DNA from: Pseudophaeomoniella oleicola
Taxonomy: Eukaryota; Ascomycota; Eurotiomycetes; Phaeomoniellales; Phaeomoniellaceae
DNA: 64,000 nt
Assembly (NCBI GenBank): GCA_003868215.1
Contig: QWDQ01000002.1
Coordinates: forward strand, 806,001 to 870,000
Reading direction: 5' to 3'
Below the pieces are notes generated by a model, which saw only the letters and a list, made by a program, of their open reading frames with translations, made no database searches and was not told the DNA's origin. This document shows positions 1 through 11,505 of the stretch, piece after piece. The position numbers and the translations under genes are program-made. Position 1 is the first letter of the stretch, and each line of letters opens with the position of its first letter.

Positions 1-946
1 GTCGTTTCACTCTTGCCTTTCATTTCCAGTAGAATGCCTTCCTGATCTACGTCTCCTGGACATCTCTATATAGCTCGCTAATCTGCTAGCGAAGGTGCAC
101 GACAGCCGGGCACGCCTAGGGAGTATTGAATTCGGTCGCAGGAGACCTTCATATCGACATGCTGCAGATCTGGATGACCGCAAAGTTGCCAATGTCGTGA
201 TTGCGAAGCATCTAGATCTAGCACCAGAGGCCATCCAAGTACAAGCACTTGAGGTATATATCAAGCCTCGCTGGTCGAATGTCGGGACGATTGCTGATTG
301 TTGTTAGCTGATCAGAAGGAGGAGGATATACGGTCGAAGTACTAGACATATGGCTCCAGACATTTTCGTCTTCGTGGGGTTAATCCCAAGCTCACGAGGG
401 GTTAGACGAATTAACAAACACCTGAAAGACCATTTTATGATGCATCATTTTCACGATCGTGACAATGAGCTTCCAAGTCTAGCATACACTACCGTTTCTT
501 CTAAATTTCCTCCTCTCCTTCAACAAACCAACTCTGAAAGCACCACTTCCGCTGAGACAACCTTTGTGGCTATTATCAAAGACTTACAACATCTTGTCAG
601 CCTTGTTTACATCTCTCCTGAGGTCCGTCGATACTTGTCCAGCGTCCCTGTCTTTCTCCGGATACAGCCAGCAGTGTTCACTGGGGTTTCACCAAAATCG
701 ACTTCCCACCTCATCAGTCTCTCGAAAGCGTTGGCTACTATCCACCGTCTTAGGTATGTGACGTCGTCGCTAGTCAATCTGGCCGCTCAGAAGGTCTATA
801 CTCATCGCATCACAATCGCATCGCCACATCAGGAACGTTCGTTCCAATACGGAAGCGCTCTCGAATCTATAAAATCTACGCTCGAGGGTACCACGCCGCA
901 AATGATCACTGACAATGTACTTGATAGCTTAGAACAACCTGTTTAA
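1..946 (+). CDS. Magnesium-chelatase-like AAA ATPase, C-terminal part (5' end outside window)
   Basis: This is the C-terminal part of a gene that begins before the window. The reading frame runs through an exon ending at 253, a phase-0 intron 254..307 (GTATAT...TTGTTAG) and a final exon 308..946 ending in TAA. An earlier intron at about 29..89 is likely because the frame contains a stop at 71, but its borders are tentative. The protein holds the segment VANVVIAKHLDLA, then LIRRRRIYGRS, then FVFVGLIPSS, and ends with VYTHRITIASP and QYGSALESI. From memory these resemble the C-terminal half of fungal proteins annotated as magnesium chelatase-like P-loop ATPases, whose role in fungi is unclear. 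The ATP-binding part would lie upstream, so the assignment rests on C-terminal similarity only. Confidence 0.6.
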
Positions 947-949
947 GCA

Positions 950-1486
950 ATGGCGACGAACGGTGTGCTCAGTCAGGTGCCTCTTGGAAACGAGGAATCC
1001 CTCTGGTCTATCGTGGGCAGTCCCTTCCACGTAAGTACACGAGGTCTTTAAGAATAACACATCACTAACTTGTTGTGAGTACGTCCAACCAGCTATATAT
1101 GTCAGAATCATCGAAGGTTTTGGCCTCACTGCAGAGCTCTGGGCCGAGTACGTGCGCCTCATCGTTGGTAAGACCCCAATGACACAACCCCCTGAAATTT
1201 TGTAGTAGCTCACTGTTTGATAGGTCTGGACATTGTATTATCCCTTCGAACCCAGCTCAACAATGAGCTCAGGCATGGCGTCGTGGCGCGCGACGTCCTG
1301 GAGCGCCAGTGTCTCGACTTCGCCTTCGCCCTTGGAGTCCAGGGCCCCAGCGGCTCTCTCGTCAGATGGAGACGAATCACTGGTTTGCGCGATGCTTACC
1401 CACGCTGGCTAGCGAGGGTCGTGGAACTCGAGACCGTTGCTCATGATCAACGAGTCTTGTGGGGTTTGGAGGTCCAGCGTCCTTGA
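950..1486 (+). CDS. Small spliced hypothetical protein immediately downstream of the chelatase-like gene
   Basis: Three exons give an uninterrupted 143-residue frame: 950..1030, 1080..1167 and 1224..1486. Intron 1 (1031..1079) has GTAAGT, CACTAAC and a GAG acceptor; intron 2 (1168..1223) has GTAAGA and ends in TAG. Both preserve the frame, which is the main reason to take it as real. The start codon lies only 3 nt after the TAA of the upstream gene, very tight for separate fungal genes. I recognise no domain. It could be an independent gene, the second cistron of one transcript, or a chance frame. Confidence 0.4.
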
Positions 1487-2922
1487 GGGGGTTTTTTCAT
1501 TGTTGTGCTTGTCCACTTGTATCACGCCCAGAAGGTGATAGACCAGGGGCACCTCGGTGGGCGCTATGAAGCTGTCCATCCACTGTCAATCCAGGAGGGA
1601 CTGTTCGTGGGAAATCGGTGACGGCCGTTGACGGCTATCTGAGAATAGGAACGAGGGCACTGGAGACATCAAGAATTGTGTCTTGCTAGGCAGATATCTA
1701 CTTTGAAATGGAAACATGAATACTACTACTCCTACATCATGTGAAATCTTGCCAGTGGACTGCTCACGTACATGTAGAACAATCTATATTCTCTCACACT
1801 ACCACTTGACACAGTCACTTACATAGTCAGTCCTTAGACCCAAGTATTCTTATCTAGTGTCTCTGAGACATCCTTGCATATGAATCCCTTTATTACAAAG
1901 AGAGCTACCTTAGGTAAGCAATCATCTGTCCAGGCACAATCTGTGTACAGCTGTCAGGCAAATAGATGCTCAGTGTCAGTTTGGATACCGCCCCCTTGCT
2001 TCCAGGTAGAAGGAGAATAGACATTCGTAAGTTATAAGGTGAAAAGGATTGGAAAGTTTGACAGCAGAAGTCATGTAGTAGTAACTACCATAGCCCCTCA
2101 GAGCGTAAGTCATATAGTATAGTAGACGGCAACAGAATTCGAGTAAGGTTCTTAGTACTTTTCGCTTTTGAGTATAGGGCTCCAACGAAGAACAATGGCA
2201 ATATGTTTGATATGTCGTTTCAAAAAAACCTAAAGCCTACATGTAGGCGTCTATTCACTCTCTCTCCTAGCTTCCAGCCATGTTTGCTATCGCCACACTC
2301 TCGAAAGTATAATGGAAAGATACTGCAGTGGTGTGTCTGAATAACTGAGGTGTTTCAATAAAATACCACCACCACAACGGAGCCATTTCCAGCAGTCTAT
2401 GACCGACCGATGTCAATGAACGTTTTCTTTCCTTATGCATATGATGAATGATAGGTATCTAGGAGAGTTTGTTAGAAGTCATTCTGTGGTTCTGTGTAGC
2501 TTGAAGGTGGGTCGATATCCCAAATAGGAAGACGCCTCCTATATGTTCCTGCCAAGGCCCCGGACGGAACATTGTCCGATGAATTATTTATTTCGTCTGT
2601 CTGCCTAGATGCTACCTTATCTCATTACCTTTTTTGCGTCGGACGTGCACTTTCTTTTGATAAGATTTTGTCCATGTTCGGCTGTGGCTGATATCTCAGC
2701 TGTGCATCCAATGACTAGACCTTACTTATGGCTTCATGGATGATAACACAGAAGTATCCAATCTGTGGGGCGACAGTCAGAAAATAACCTAGTGCAAACT
2801 GTCAGCTTTGTTTAGATGCATGCCTAGATTGCAACTACACTATGACAAACGTTCACTAACACCCGGACCAGACCTCTGGCTATCTGTGTCCTTATATATA
2901 TCCAAGATAATGTCTTTGCAAG
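1487..2922. other. Intergenic region upstream of the alpha/beta hydrolase gene
   Basis: No convincing coding frame is seen. The only clear signal is a TATATATA run at 2893..2900, 23-30 nt before the hydrolase ATG, which could serve as a core promoter element but may lie too close to the start codon. Confidence 0.5.
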
Positions 2923-3807
2923 ATGTCCGTGGTTGAAGAAGAATGCAATGGAGATGATGATACCGGAAAACCGCGTTTGATATCCGTCGGACCTTATGAC
3001 CTACAAACTCTCGTCCTCGGGCTCCAACGAGCTGCATCTCAACCGCTCGTCCTCTGCTTCGTTGGGTCCAATGACACATACGATTCTTGGCTTCCTCTTT
3101 CCGTCCTAATCTCCCGGAACCACCGTGTTCTCCTCTACAACCGGGCTGGCCATGGAGATAGTACGGGTCCCAGAAACCAGACAGCGGATGATGCAGCACA
3201 AGACTTGCTAAAGCTGCTCACCAACATGTGCCTTGGCGGTCCCTATGTCCTGATCGCTCACTCCTACGGCGGTGCAATTGCCCGCTCCTTTCTCCACTTT
3301 CAGCCATCCAACGTTGTCGGAATGATCCTCGCCGAAACCGGACAAGAGACAAGCAGCGCGTATGAAGAGCAACAGTACGAGACATGCGCCCTCAAAAATC
3401 ATCCATTAGCCGTCATCAGAGCCAACAGCCTAATCACCAAATGGTCCCAATGGGAAAACGACGTCAAATCCGGCCTGAAATCCAAAGAACAACTGCAGAA
3501 GGAGAAAAACGTGTTGGATCTGTGGGAAAAGGAAGACAGGAGGTTGAAACGACGACAATTAGACCTCAGCAAGAATACGAGATGGATCGAAATACATGGC
3601 TGTGGACATGGTATCATTCGCGAAAGACCTGATCTTGTGGCAGAGGCTGTGGAATGGGTCATGGAAAATTTGAACGCTGTCACGGACGTACAGCATCATG
3701 GGCTCAAGAAGCAGGGAGTTCGAGAGCAGTTGTTGAAATCCACGCAGGGATTCGCTCGGATGTTGTTCGGTCGAGTAAAGAAGTTGGACCACAGTCAAAC
3801 AGTTTAA
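2923..3807 (+). CDS. Alpha/beta hydrolase, single exon
   Basis: This intronless frame encodes 294 residues with an alpha/beta-hydrolase fold. An early strand LVLCFVG at about 42-48 is followed by LLYNRAGHGDS at 70-80. The nucleophile elbow IAHSYGG places the catalytic serine at S114, and the late GCGHG motif gives H229 as the likely catalytic histidine. The acid is not obvious; E138 in LAETG is one candidate. There is no signal peptide or membrane segment, so a cytosolic hydrolase or esterase is likely; the substrate cannot be told. The C-terminal 60 residues are basic and charged, longer than the minimal fold needs. Confidence 0.85.
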   Translation: MSVVEEECNGDDDTGKPRLISVGPYDLQTLVLGLQRAASQPLVLCFVGSNDTYDSWLPLSVLISRNHRVLLYNRAGHGDSTGPRNQTADDAAQDLLKLLTNMCLGGPYVLIAHSYGGAIARSFLHFQPSNVVGMILAETGQETSSAYEEQQYETCALKNHPLAVIRANSLITKWSQWENDVKSGLKSKEQLQKEKNVLDLWEKEDRRLKRRQLDLSKNTRWIEIHGCGHGIIRERPDLVAEAVEWVMENLNAVTDVQHHGLKKQGVREQLLKSTQGFARMLFGRVKKLDHSQTV

Positions 3808-4776
3808 TCTCGTACTTCTCGTATTCCCTGTTTATCGGCAGTGGTGAAAGGCAGGCTTGCATCCAGCATTTCTGAGAAAATATTAGCCATCAATACGCTT
3901 CCACCAAGAAAATTAGTCCGCCACGCCTTCCCCATCTTTGATCTCTACACTAGCTCTATCTCCCCAGGACCACCATCTAACGTACAGAATACATCCACGC
4001 GAATGATCTGAGCCCGTCACCAGAGCGACATCCAGGATCTACCAGCTTTTCTAATGGTGTGCGTGGTGGAAACATTGAGCTCTGCCTACGTACCCCTTTC
4101 TCTGCAGTTCTATCCAAAAGAAAGAAAGAGAGAAAGAAGAATTGGATATGGATGTTGATGATGATAGGGGAATTGACAATTCCCCTGAAAACACATGTAT
4201 ATTTTTATATACATGAGCACATAAGACGTTGTTGCAGTTGTAGGCAACTTGCGAATATTTGTATGGCTTGTAGGATTTCTGGTTGATCTTGACATCTTAG
4301 CGTATGTATGTATTTCCTTCGGGTGTCCAAGAGGAGGAAGCAAAGAGGAAGTCATAACCAGGAAGACCTTCGGGACACGCACCCATACCGACGCGCTTCG
4401 GGACAGACAGGACAAGGCGTCGTTGTTGTTGTTTTTTTAACATGTCTGATTGTGAAATTGTAAAACACCACAATTCCTTGCAGAGCAGAGAGAAAGCGCG
4501 TCATTTTTGGCCTCTTCTTTTCCTTCCTCTGCCTATCCTTTCTTTTTCTTCTTGTGATTGGTGCAAAGACTTTCAGAGCTGCAAACACATTTGCTATTTG
4601 TCTTGGTCTGTTCTTCTCTCAAACCATCTGGTCATCATCTGATAAGACGTCGGCCTTGGTGATTAAAGTCTGCACGTCTCTCCCAGCACACACCCCCCCC
4701 CCCTTTCCCTCTGCTTTCATTACAAGAAATCTTCCTTTCCAGTTGGTATTTCAGGAGAAAAGAAAGAGCCACAGAG
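3808..4776. other. Intergenic region with pyrimidine-rich stretch
   Basis: No gene is seen. From about 4505 to 4750 the + strand is pyrimidine-rich and includes an 11-nt poly-C run (4693..4703) and an inverted CCAAT box (GATTGG near 4556). Such CT-rich stretches are common in fungal promoters and 5' leaders, here for the gene starting at 4777. Confidence 0.4.
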
Positions 4777-6202
4777 ATGGCAGATCCTGGTAGTATGTAT
4801 GCCTCTGCGTTGGAGATGTATTTTGCTGCGCTCGAAGTTGCGAGGAGCCAGTTGGAGTGTTTGGCTTTGCAAGATCAGACATCAACAGCTGATGGTGAAG
4901 AGGCTGCCTCTGAGTCTGGAGACGCTTCTGCTTCTGCTCCTGTTGCTGGTGAGAATGCCTCTGAGAGTGTAGAGGACCATGCTTCAGCTTCTGTCATTGC
5001 TGAGGGTGCTTCTGCTGAGGATCAGGGCAAGCCTGCAGTCACTCAGGGCGTCGAGGGAGAGTTGAAGAGGAAGACAAAGAAGAAGAAGAATAAGAAGAAT
5101 AAGAAAGACAAGAGCACGATCAACCAAGACGTCCCCGGCGCCGAGACCAGCAGCAGCACAAAACAACAAGGTCCCGCGATCCATGGTGCTGCTACAAGAA
5201 AAGACGGAGAAAACTCTGCTCCCACGAAATCTGTCGAAATTCCAAGCGTTAAAAACTTACCAACCTCTGCAGCAAAGCTAGAACAGCTTGTAGAACGATC
5301 AATCAAAGCATTGTCTGGTGACAAGCCGCACAGGATGGAGAAACTAGGCGAGCTCTTCGGTTCCGACATCCCCTGTCCGTTCTGTGACAAGCCGTTCTTC
5401 TCAGGAGAGGGTCATGAAGAATGCCTGAACTTTGGAATGCCACCTGAACCGGAAGCTGATACAGACAAAGGCAAAGGCAAAAGCAAGGCCAAGGACGAAG
5501 GACCTCCTCCCATTAAGCAACGCCCCAATGTCTCGGATAGGACTCATGGTACCTTTGGTGTTCCATTTCGTGCAAACAAAGTGAGTATCCATTCAAAGCA
5601 TCACCTATATTGTACCTCACTAACAGTGTAACAGCCTATCAGCAGTCTTGACGCAAACTGGGATCGACCTGGCCTACATACCCGTGATGCTATGCTGAAA
5701 GAATCAGAAGACGGTAAGTGGTACTGGGATTGAAAAGAATCTCAGCTAACAAAATCTAGCAATTCATGAACTGCTGTGCAGAATTGAAGAATGGGGAGCT
5801 GAACCGACCGGACCCAGCCCACAGGCTCAGAAGGCGTTCAACAACTGGCGTGCCAGCCACCCCGACGCACCAAAGAAGCGCAAAGGCCAAAGCTGGGGCG
5901 AACGCTGGACAGCCGAAGCCCTCAAAGACCTCAAGGAGCTGCAAGACGTACGAAAAGGATTCGAGTCAACCAAAGAAGCGGATGAGAAGACAGTTTGCGA
6001 TTGTGGCCACTACCCATACTGCTCTGTTGTTTGTGACCGACGTCTTCACGAACGTGCGTATTGTACCTGTAAGAAATGGCCTCTGTGCGAGGTTGCGTGC
6101 CCGAACTGGCAGCGAAAGTACAAAGCCGACAGCGTGATCTGGGATAAATACACGGAGGATCACCAGCGAAGAAGAGCCGAGCAGGCTAAAGATGAGTCCT
6201 AG
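4777..6202 (+). CDS. Unrecognised protein with C2HC-like site and duplicated C-X-C-X5-C-X3-C motif
   Basis: Three exons (4777..5580, 5635..5713, 5760..6202) give 441 residues. Introns 5581..5634 (GTGAGT...CACTAAC...ACAG) and 5714..5759 (GTAAGT...GCTAAC...TAG) are canonical. The N-terminal third is acidic and Ala/Ser/Glu-rich, followed by a lysine run near residues 95-115. C200-X2-C203-X9-H213-X2-C216 forms a possible zinc site. A second low-complexity linker and a helical region follow. The C-terminus carries C374-X-C376-X5-C382-X3-C386 and, 22 residues later, the same spacing again at C396, C398, C404 and C408. This suggests a zinc-binding module in a nuclear or nucleolar protein, but that is inference; I know no family with this layout. 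Confidence 0.8.
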
Positions 6203-6357
6203 CCAACAGAGGAAGACAGACAGAGGATGGACGAGAATTTGCAGGAGGTACGTAAATAGAGGAGCTATTCAGAAGAGCCCAATTGATAAATCATTGAGAC
6301 GAGGGCCCTGTGCCGGCATTACCTACATAAGTAAATTGTAGCAACTATCTAGGTAGG

Positions 6358-7605
6358 CTAAGCAACAGAGACTCGCCTTGGCTGAATGAACATCTCGGCC
6401 GCTAGATCAGAGCTACGAGTGACCCGTTTCCATTCTTCCAGCATCACAGTGGCCTCGATCCTTGCATCTTCTGCAATGGCATCCATCTTGATGTCGTTCT
6501 TGTCGTAGCCGAACGGGTCCTCCAACTGGCTACCAATGCCCTCGATGCCGTACAGAGTGAAGATGATCAATGTCACGATCGGCACTGTCCACCAACGCAA
6601 GTCGTCGACCATAGCAAAGGGCAGAACTGCACCGTACAGCGCGAGGACCTGTCTAGCATGTATGAGATGAGCTATCGGAAATGGAGTCATTCGTATCATC
6701 TCCATCTTTCCATATGCATCGGTCAAGGTGTTCAGCTGGACTTGCAGCTGACTTGCTTGAGGAGCATGGTACCATCCACGGTCAAATGCACGCTTGACGA
6801 AGCCGTCAACGAAGAAAGTCAACTGCAACGGCAGCCCTAACCCTTGGTCTTCGTAGCCTTCCATCGCTGGTGGCAGCAGATCAGCATATTCCGGGTTATA
6901 CTTCGGATTTGCAACCTCGGCGCTGTTCTGGATGTCGCTGGTGTTCGACGTCCAAGCTGCACCCCACTCTGCCCTCAGGTGGTTCTTGACCGTATAAGGA
7001 ATCGCTATCAGGATTCGAACCGTTCGTTCGATATCGGCCAGTTCAGCGGGAGTAGGCCTGGTGCCCTTGTTGTACGAACATGTCAAGATCGTACGAGTAA
7101 GGTTGCGTACGGCTGTGACAACGATGGTGAGGTTCGTCCTCCCATCCCAGAACCGATTATATGATGTCTGGTTCCGAAACACCAGCATCAAACCAACAAC
7201 GATAGACAAAGACGGGATCTGGAAAGCCTCAATCAACAAAAGTGCAGGCAATATACGCAGTATAGAGGGGCATACGATTGAACTCGGCACATTAGGGTGC
7301 ATATCAGCATACTCGTGCAAGCACACGAGCATTATGGTAAACACTGCATGGAAAAGGAGAGGCACTATAATCGCACCATGAATTGCACCTTTGATGAATC
7401 GAAGCACGAGCGGCCATCTAGATGCAAACGATCGGTCAGATAATGTTCCACGACCAGTGCTGTTAACCCAAACCTACCGACGAGGCTTTTGACGAGCCGA
7501 ATGCACTAAAGGATAAGTTGGCCGTCGTCGATGATGTCTGAAGGAGCCATCGTTCCGTTGACGGGTATTGCCGCCAGGGGACGAAGGCGTGTCGTTGAAC
7601 CTCAT
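6358..7605 (-). CDS. Bestrophin/UPF0187-family anion channel
   Basis: Two exons on the minus strand (7605..7478 and 7417..6358) joined by intron 7477..7418 (GTAGGT...CTGACC...TAG) give about 395 residues. The junction restores the family-like stretch WPLVLRFIKGAIHG. The body shows the bestrophin/YneE pattern: a hydrophobic pair of helices, then VVGLMLVFRNQTSYNRFWDGR, a long amphipathic middle, a second hydrophobic pair near WWTVPIVTLIIFTLYGIEGIG, and the C-terminal EDPFGYDKNDIKMD. Family members form pentameric chloride or anion channels in fungal plasma or internal membranes. The short basic N-terminus is usual. The start was chosen as the first ATG in frame with the splice junction. Confidence 0.85.
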
Positions 7606-8308
7606 GATTCTGCTTGGGGCTCAAACCATCTGATTCCGCACGATAACAAACAAAGATGAATGTATCCAATTAAGGACATATACAACGCTTTGAGTCAAAT
7701 CAAAATGTAATGAGGCAATTTCGAGGATAAGTTCCTGTAACACATGAAGCCATCACCTACGAAGATCAGTGGCCAAGGTAATTAGTGCTCGGGTTTCGAC
7801 GTGTTACGATTGACACGGTCCAAGCCCAGCCCTTGATTAGCAGCATTGCAACCCCAGTCTTCTTTATCAAATGCATCCCGGACCTCTCTAATTAATTACC
7901 TTATCGATCAAAATCAGTGGTTCTTATTCCATCCCTTGGACACTGGAAAGCAAGAAAGGGCCTTCAGATTCTTTTTTCATTAGAGACTCAATTGATTCAA
8001 TTGTTCGGTGGAATAATTTGCGCAACATATAAAAACACAAGTTCAAGTGATTATTAGTCTGCACTAAAATGACATACACTCCCGCCGTCTCAATCGATCA
8101 TAGTCAGGCCATCAAAGACTCTCTCTGTTTGAGGTCATGCCCATGGTAGTCGCTCCGTTGCCTACCTTCCCTAAACACCGTTACGCCGCTGCTTATCATG
8201 ATTGACATACCCCAGTTTCGTTGATGTCGTGCCATGGACGTCGTCGCGCCTTAATGACTGCACCTGCATCCAGGAAAATATCTCTCTCGAGTGATCAGAG
8301 TGATCATT
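7606..8308. other. Intergenic region between two minus-strand genes
   Basis: No coding frame is credible here. It should hold the promoter and leader of the bestrophin gene and the 3' end region of the FHA-RING gene. I see no distinct motif. Confidence 0.4.
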
Positions 8309-10214
8309 TCAAGGACTCAACCCATTAGGACCATTACCACTTGATACATTTAGTGAGCGACGACTGCCCGGCCGTCCTGCGCTGCCATCGAAGACAAATG
8401 GTCCGGCATCATTTCGTGGTGTCAATGGACCTTCACCTGAGAGGATTTCTGCAGCGGAAACTGGGCTATGAACGCGGTTGATGTAATGTGCCACTTCGTC
8501 CGACACTAGTCCAACATCTGGAAGATTAATGTCGTGGAGTGCACCTGTCGCATTTGCTTGGACAATGTTTCCACTAGAGGCTTGTCGTCGTGAGAGTAAC
8601 CCGCTTGAGGGTATACGAGGCACAGATACTGGCTCACTGTCCTCGTCCAGAGACAAGTTACCAGTAACCATTGAAGTATCGTTATCAGCATCGAGTTCAC
8701 CAGCGGCTCCACCAGTATGTTGTGTATCCTGCGCCAGACTTGTTTCAACAGGAATGACCGTCGTATCATGGGCTTCGTTGCTTCCATTCGGACCATCCGA
8801 TGCATGCCCAGCGTTTTCCCACTCTCCTTCTGAGGCGCCATCATCGACCTCTGCCTCCAGATTCCAGATAGCCCGACAATTGGGACAGGTAAAGTTAGGG
8901 TATCGTTTGCCTATCAATAGAGGATAAATGCATTTGAAGTGCCAGACGTGAGCACATGGCGCAACAAAGAGGGACTGGCAGGGCTGTTACTAGTTAGAGA
9001 AGGCATCAAGGATGTAAAGTGTTGAGAATCATACCATGACAGACGATAGACAGATCGAACATTCACCAGTGTTCTCACCGGCCCCTGCAACGCCTGGTGC
9101 TGCACCTTCAGGCTTCATATGCACCAATTGCGCATGACGCTGCTGACTAGGGGATGGTTAATCATGAGTTGGTTGAGAATAGAACGTCCACTTACTTGTA
9201 CTTATTTGGTTTCTGCTGCCACGTTCGGTTGCATTCAACCCTTATCTTGACACACCTGAAGATCATTTCCTCTCCACCCCTGAAGTCAATGCCCAGTTGG
9301 ACCACATCTCCGTCTTTGACAGGAAATGGCCTGGAGACTTGATTTGGCTGACTGAGCCGCACATGGTTGAGGAAGGTACCAGAAGAGCTCGCAACATCCT
9401 TGATTTGCCATGAGCCATTTGAAAAAGAGAATTCGCAATGTTTTCGGCTGACGACTTTGGATTTGAAGCCGACCGGGGCATCTGACGGCGTAGTAGGATT
9501 GGACACAGGGATGCCCTCCCTCTCGGAGTATCTTCCTACTTTGATGATGGAAGATGCACTTGGTAAGATCCTGACGATCGGTGGGAAATGGAGTGATGGT
9601 CGCCCGTTTGGCAACTCTTGGTGGGGGTAGAAGCGAATTGTTGGCGGTCCAGATTCATCGATCTCTTCAGTTGCGCCATCTAATAATGTTGCTCGAGTCC
9701 CATCCGTCGCCGCTGTTGCAGAGGTACCGGATCTACCGGCGACTTTGTTTCGTCCCATGTCCGCTGTACCTTGCCCTCCAGCAGGTACGGCCGTATTCTC
9801 AGGAGTAGAGTCTAGAAGATATGGTGACGGTTCACCGTTCTCCCCGCTTGCTGCGCCTTGCGCGGACTGAGGAGCAGCTGGCAGACCGGCTAACTGAGGC
9901 GGGTAACTATGAGTCCTGTGCAAGGAAATCCTGTGTGATCTCCCTCCCGTCGGAGAAGCTTGGTTGGTCGAATTGTTATGGTTGTTGAGAGATAACCGAC
10001 TGTGTGTGTATGACCGCAGATAGTTCAAGCCACGATGCCGATTACGTGTTGGATTTGTGGGCGGTGAACCGAGATGCGCGGTTGGTGAAGCTACTGATGA
10101 TGTTGACATTGACGATTTTTTGGACAGGGATTGTAATACAGAGTCCAGAGAAGCCTTGCGGCTGTCGCTTTCCTGGTTGGGAATTGCTTCCTGGTTATGA
10201 AACGAAACGTGCAC
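8309..10214 (-). CDS. dma1: FHA-RING E3 ubiquitin ligase (Dma1/CHFR/RNF8 type)
   Basis: Three minus-strand exons (10214..9196, 9146..9035, 8983..8309) give 601 residues; introns are 9195..9147 and 9034..8984. A Ser/Pro-rich N-terminus precedes an FHA domain at about 215-335, with VGRYSEREG, VVSRKHCEF and SSSGTFLNH as phosphopeptide-binding landmarks. A RING-H2 follows: C369-X2-C372-X14-C387-X-H389-X2-H392-X2-C395-X14-C410-X2-C413, complete in all eight ligands. FHA followed by RING is the layout of S. pombe Dma1, yeast Dma1/2 and human CHFR/RNF8, which restrain mitotic exit and position the spindle or septin ring. The C-terminal 170 residues are low-complexity and acidic or Ser-rich. Assignment to the family is strong; the precise function is by analogy. 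Confidence 0.9.
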
Positions 10215-11505
10215 CTATTTTCGCGGGGAACGTGAGTGACCGGAGAGGTTACCTAGGCGTTGACAACAAAAAGGGCAGAATGAATCCTCCGAATAACAAA
10301 CTAGGTATATAATTACATGTAATGATGGAGCACGATCACGATGAAAAGGGTACAATGATGGGCTTTGTCAGGTTACATGGGAAGATCGATGAAGAGAATC
10401 TGTCTTGATCAGGAGGAAGACGTCGCAAACCAGGGCTATTACAATAGATCGACCTTTGCTCACTTGATCTACTTTGTTCATCATGGCCCTGACAAGTTTT
10501 GGGGGTTTGCCGGCGTTCCCCATATTACTACGTCGTACATGGAGCATAGCTCGAGAGGTACCATACTTAGTGCCATGGTACATACCAAAGGGCCACAAAG
10601 AGTCCGTCGAGATCTCGCTTGGTGGTTTGAAGGCGTACACTATAATCTCAGCACTTGTAGGCTTTACCTGCCAACGTGATGGTTCTCCAAAGCATCTTCT
10701 CAGGTGTCTTCGTTGGATTGAAGACAAGATGCTGCATAATGCAAGCCAATCTACCTCACCTTGGGTTTGTGGGCGTCTGGTCTGATCCCGTCGAGCCTTG
10801 CATCTGGAACGGGCTGTTGTTGCTTCCTTTTGTTATCTATGCCTAGCTTCAGAGGCTTTTGATCGTCAGCCGTCTTAGCTGACGTTTAATTCATGTTAGT
10901 ACGGTAGAAGTGGGAAGTCAGGCCATCCAGATCCTTTTATTACATACTGTAGTAACCGAGCTGTAGTGAACTAAACGACGTAACGCCATTTAGACGATCA
11001 GCAATTGTGCGCCGTAGTAAATGCATGCAGTGCTAATTTGTTAATCCTAACCGAATTCTCTCCTGAGAAGTGAGCAAGAAGGAGAGCGGCGAGGCGGAAG
11101 GACTGGATTTGTCTATGGAGACTTTGCATCACTGGTGACCTTTTAAGGGGTTCCGGCTTAAGGAAAGACACAACCCCTTAAACGATAAGAATATACTGAC
11201 CTGCCCTACGGAAGAAAAAGCAAAAGAAGAGGAATCGGAACATGGCGTCTCGGTATATGTTGTAGATAGAGCATTTACTATTGTTGAAGAGCTGATAGTG
11301 ACGGGATGATAGCGATGGTGATAATACCTCGGGGGCCCTCACGGCGTTATCGGTGAACCTTCCGTGTTTTAGCAATGCCATCTCCAAATTTCTGTTTTAC
11401 TGTACCTCGATCGTTCATGGGCAAGGCGTTTGCGTACTGCTCGGGTAGGAAGCAACATATCGTGTTGAACATCTGACACGCGCCATATACCGTTCAGCTC
11501 AAAAG
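10215..11505. other. Divergent intergenic region between dma1-like and MPP-alpha genes
   Basis: No gene is supported; the open frames near 10365-10785 look like chance. The region must hold both promoters. It contains one exact copy of TACTACGTCGTA (10526..10537) and an 11-bp inverted repeat (11142..11182), listed separately. Confidence 0.45.
11142..11182. repeat. 11-bp perfect inverted repeat with 19-nt loop
   Basis: TTTAAGGGGTT at 11142..11152 is matched by its exact complement AACCCCTTAAA at 11172..11182. It lies about 320 nt upstream of the MPP-alpha start. It could be a paired regulatory site (CCCCT resembles stress-response elements) or a hairpin. Confidence 0.6.

Noticed and set aside
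7008-7024. Reverse-strand GGTTCGAATCC-like string
   Set aside because: It falls inside the bestrophin coding exon and no cloverleaf can be drawn around it.
10365-10785. Overlapping open frames in the dma1/MPP-alpha intergenic region
   Set aside because: Frames on both strands overlap, none resembles a protein family, and the region must contain two promoters.
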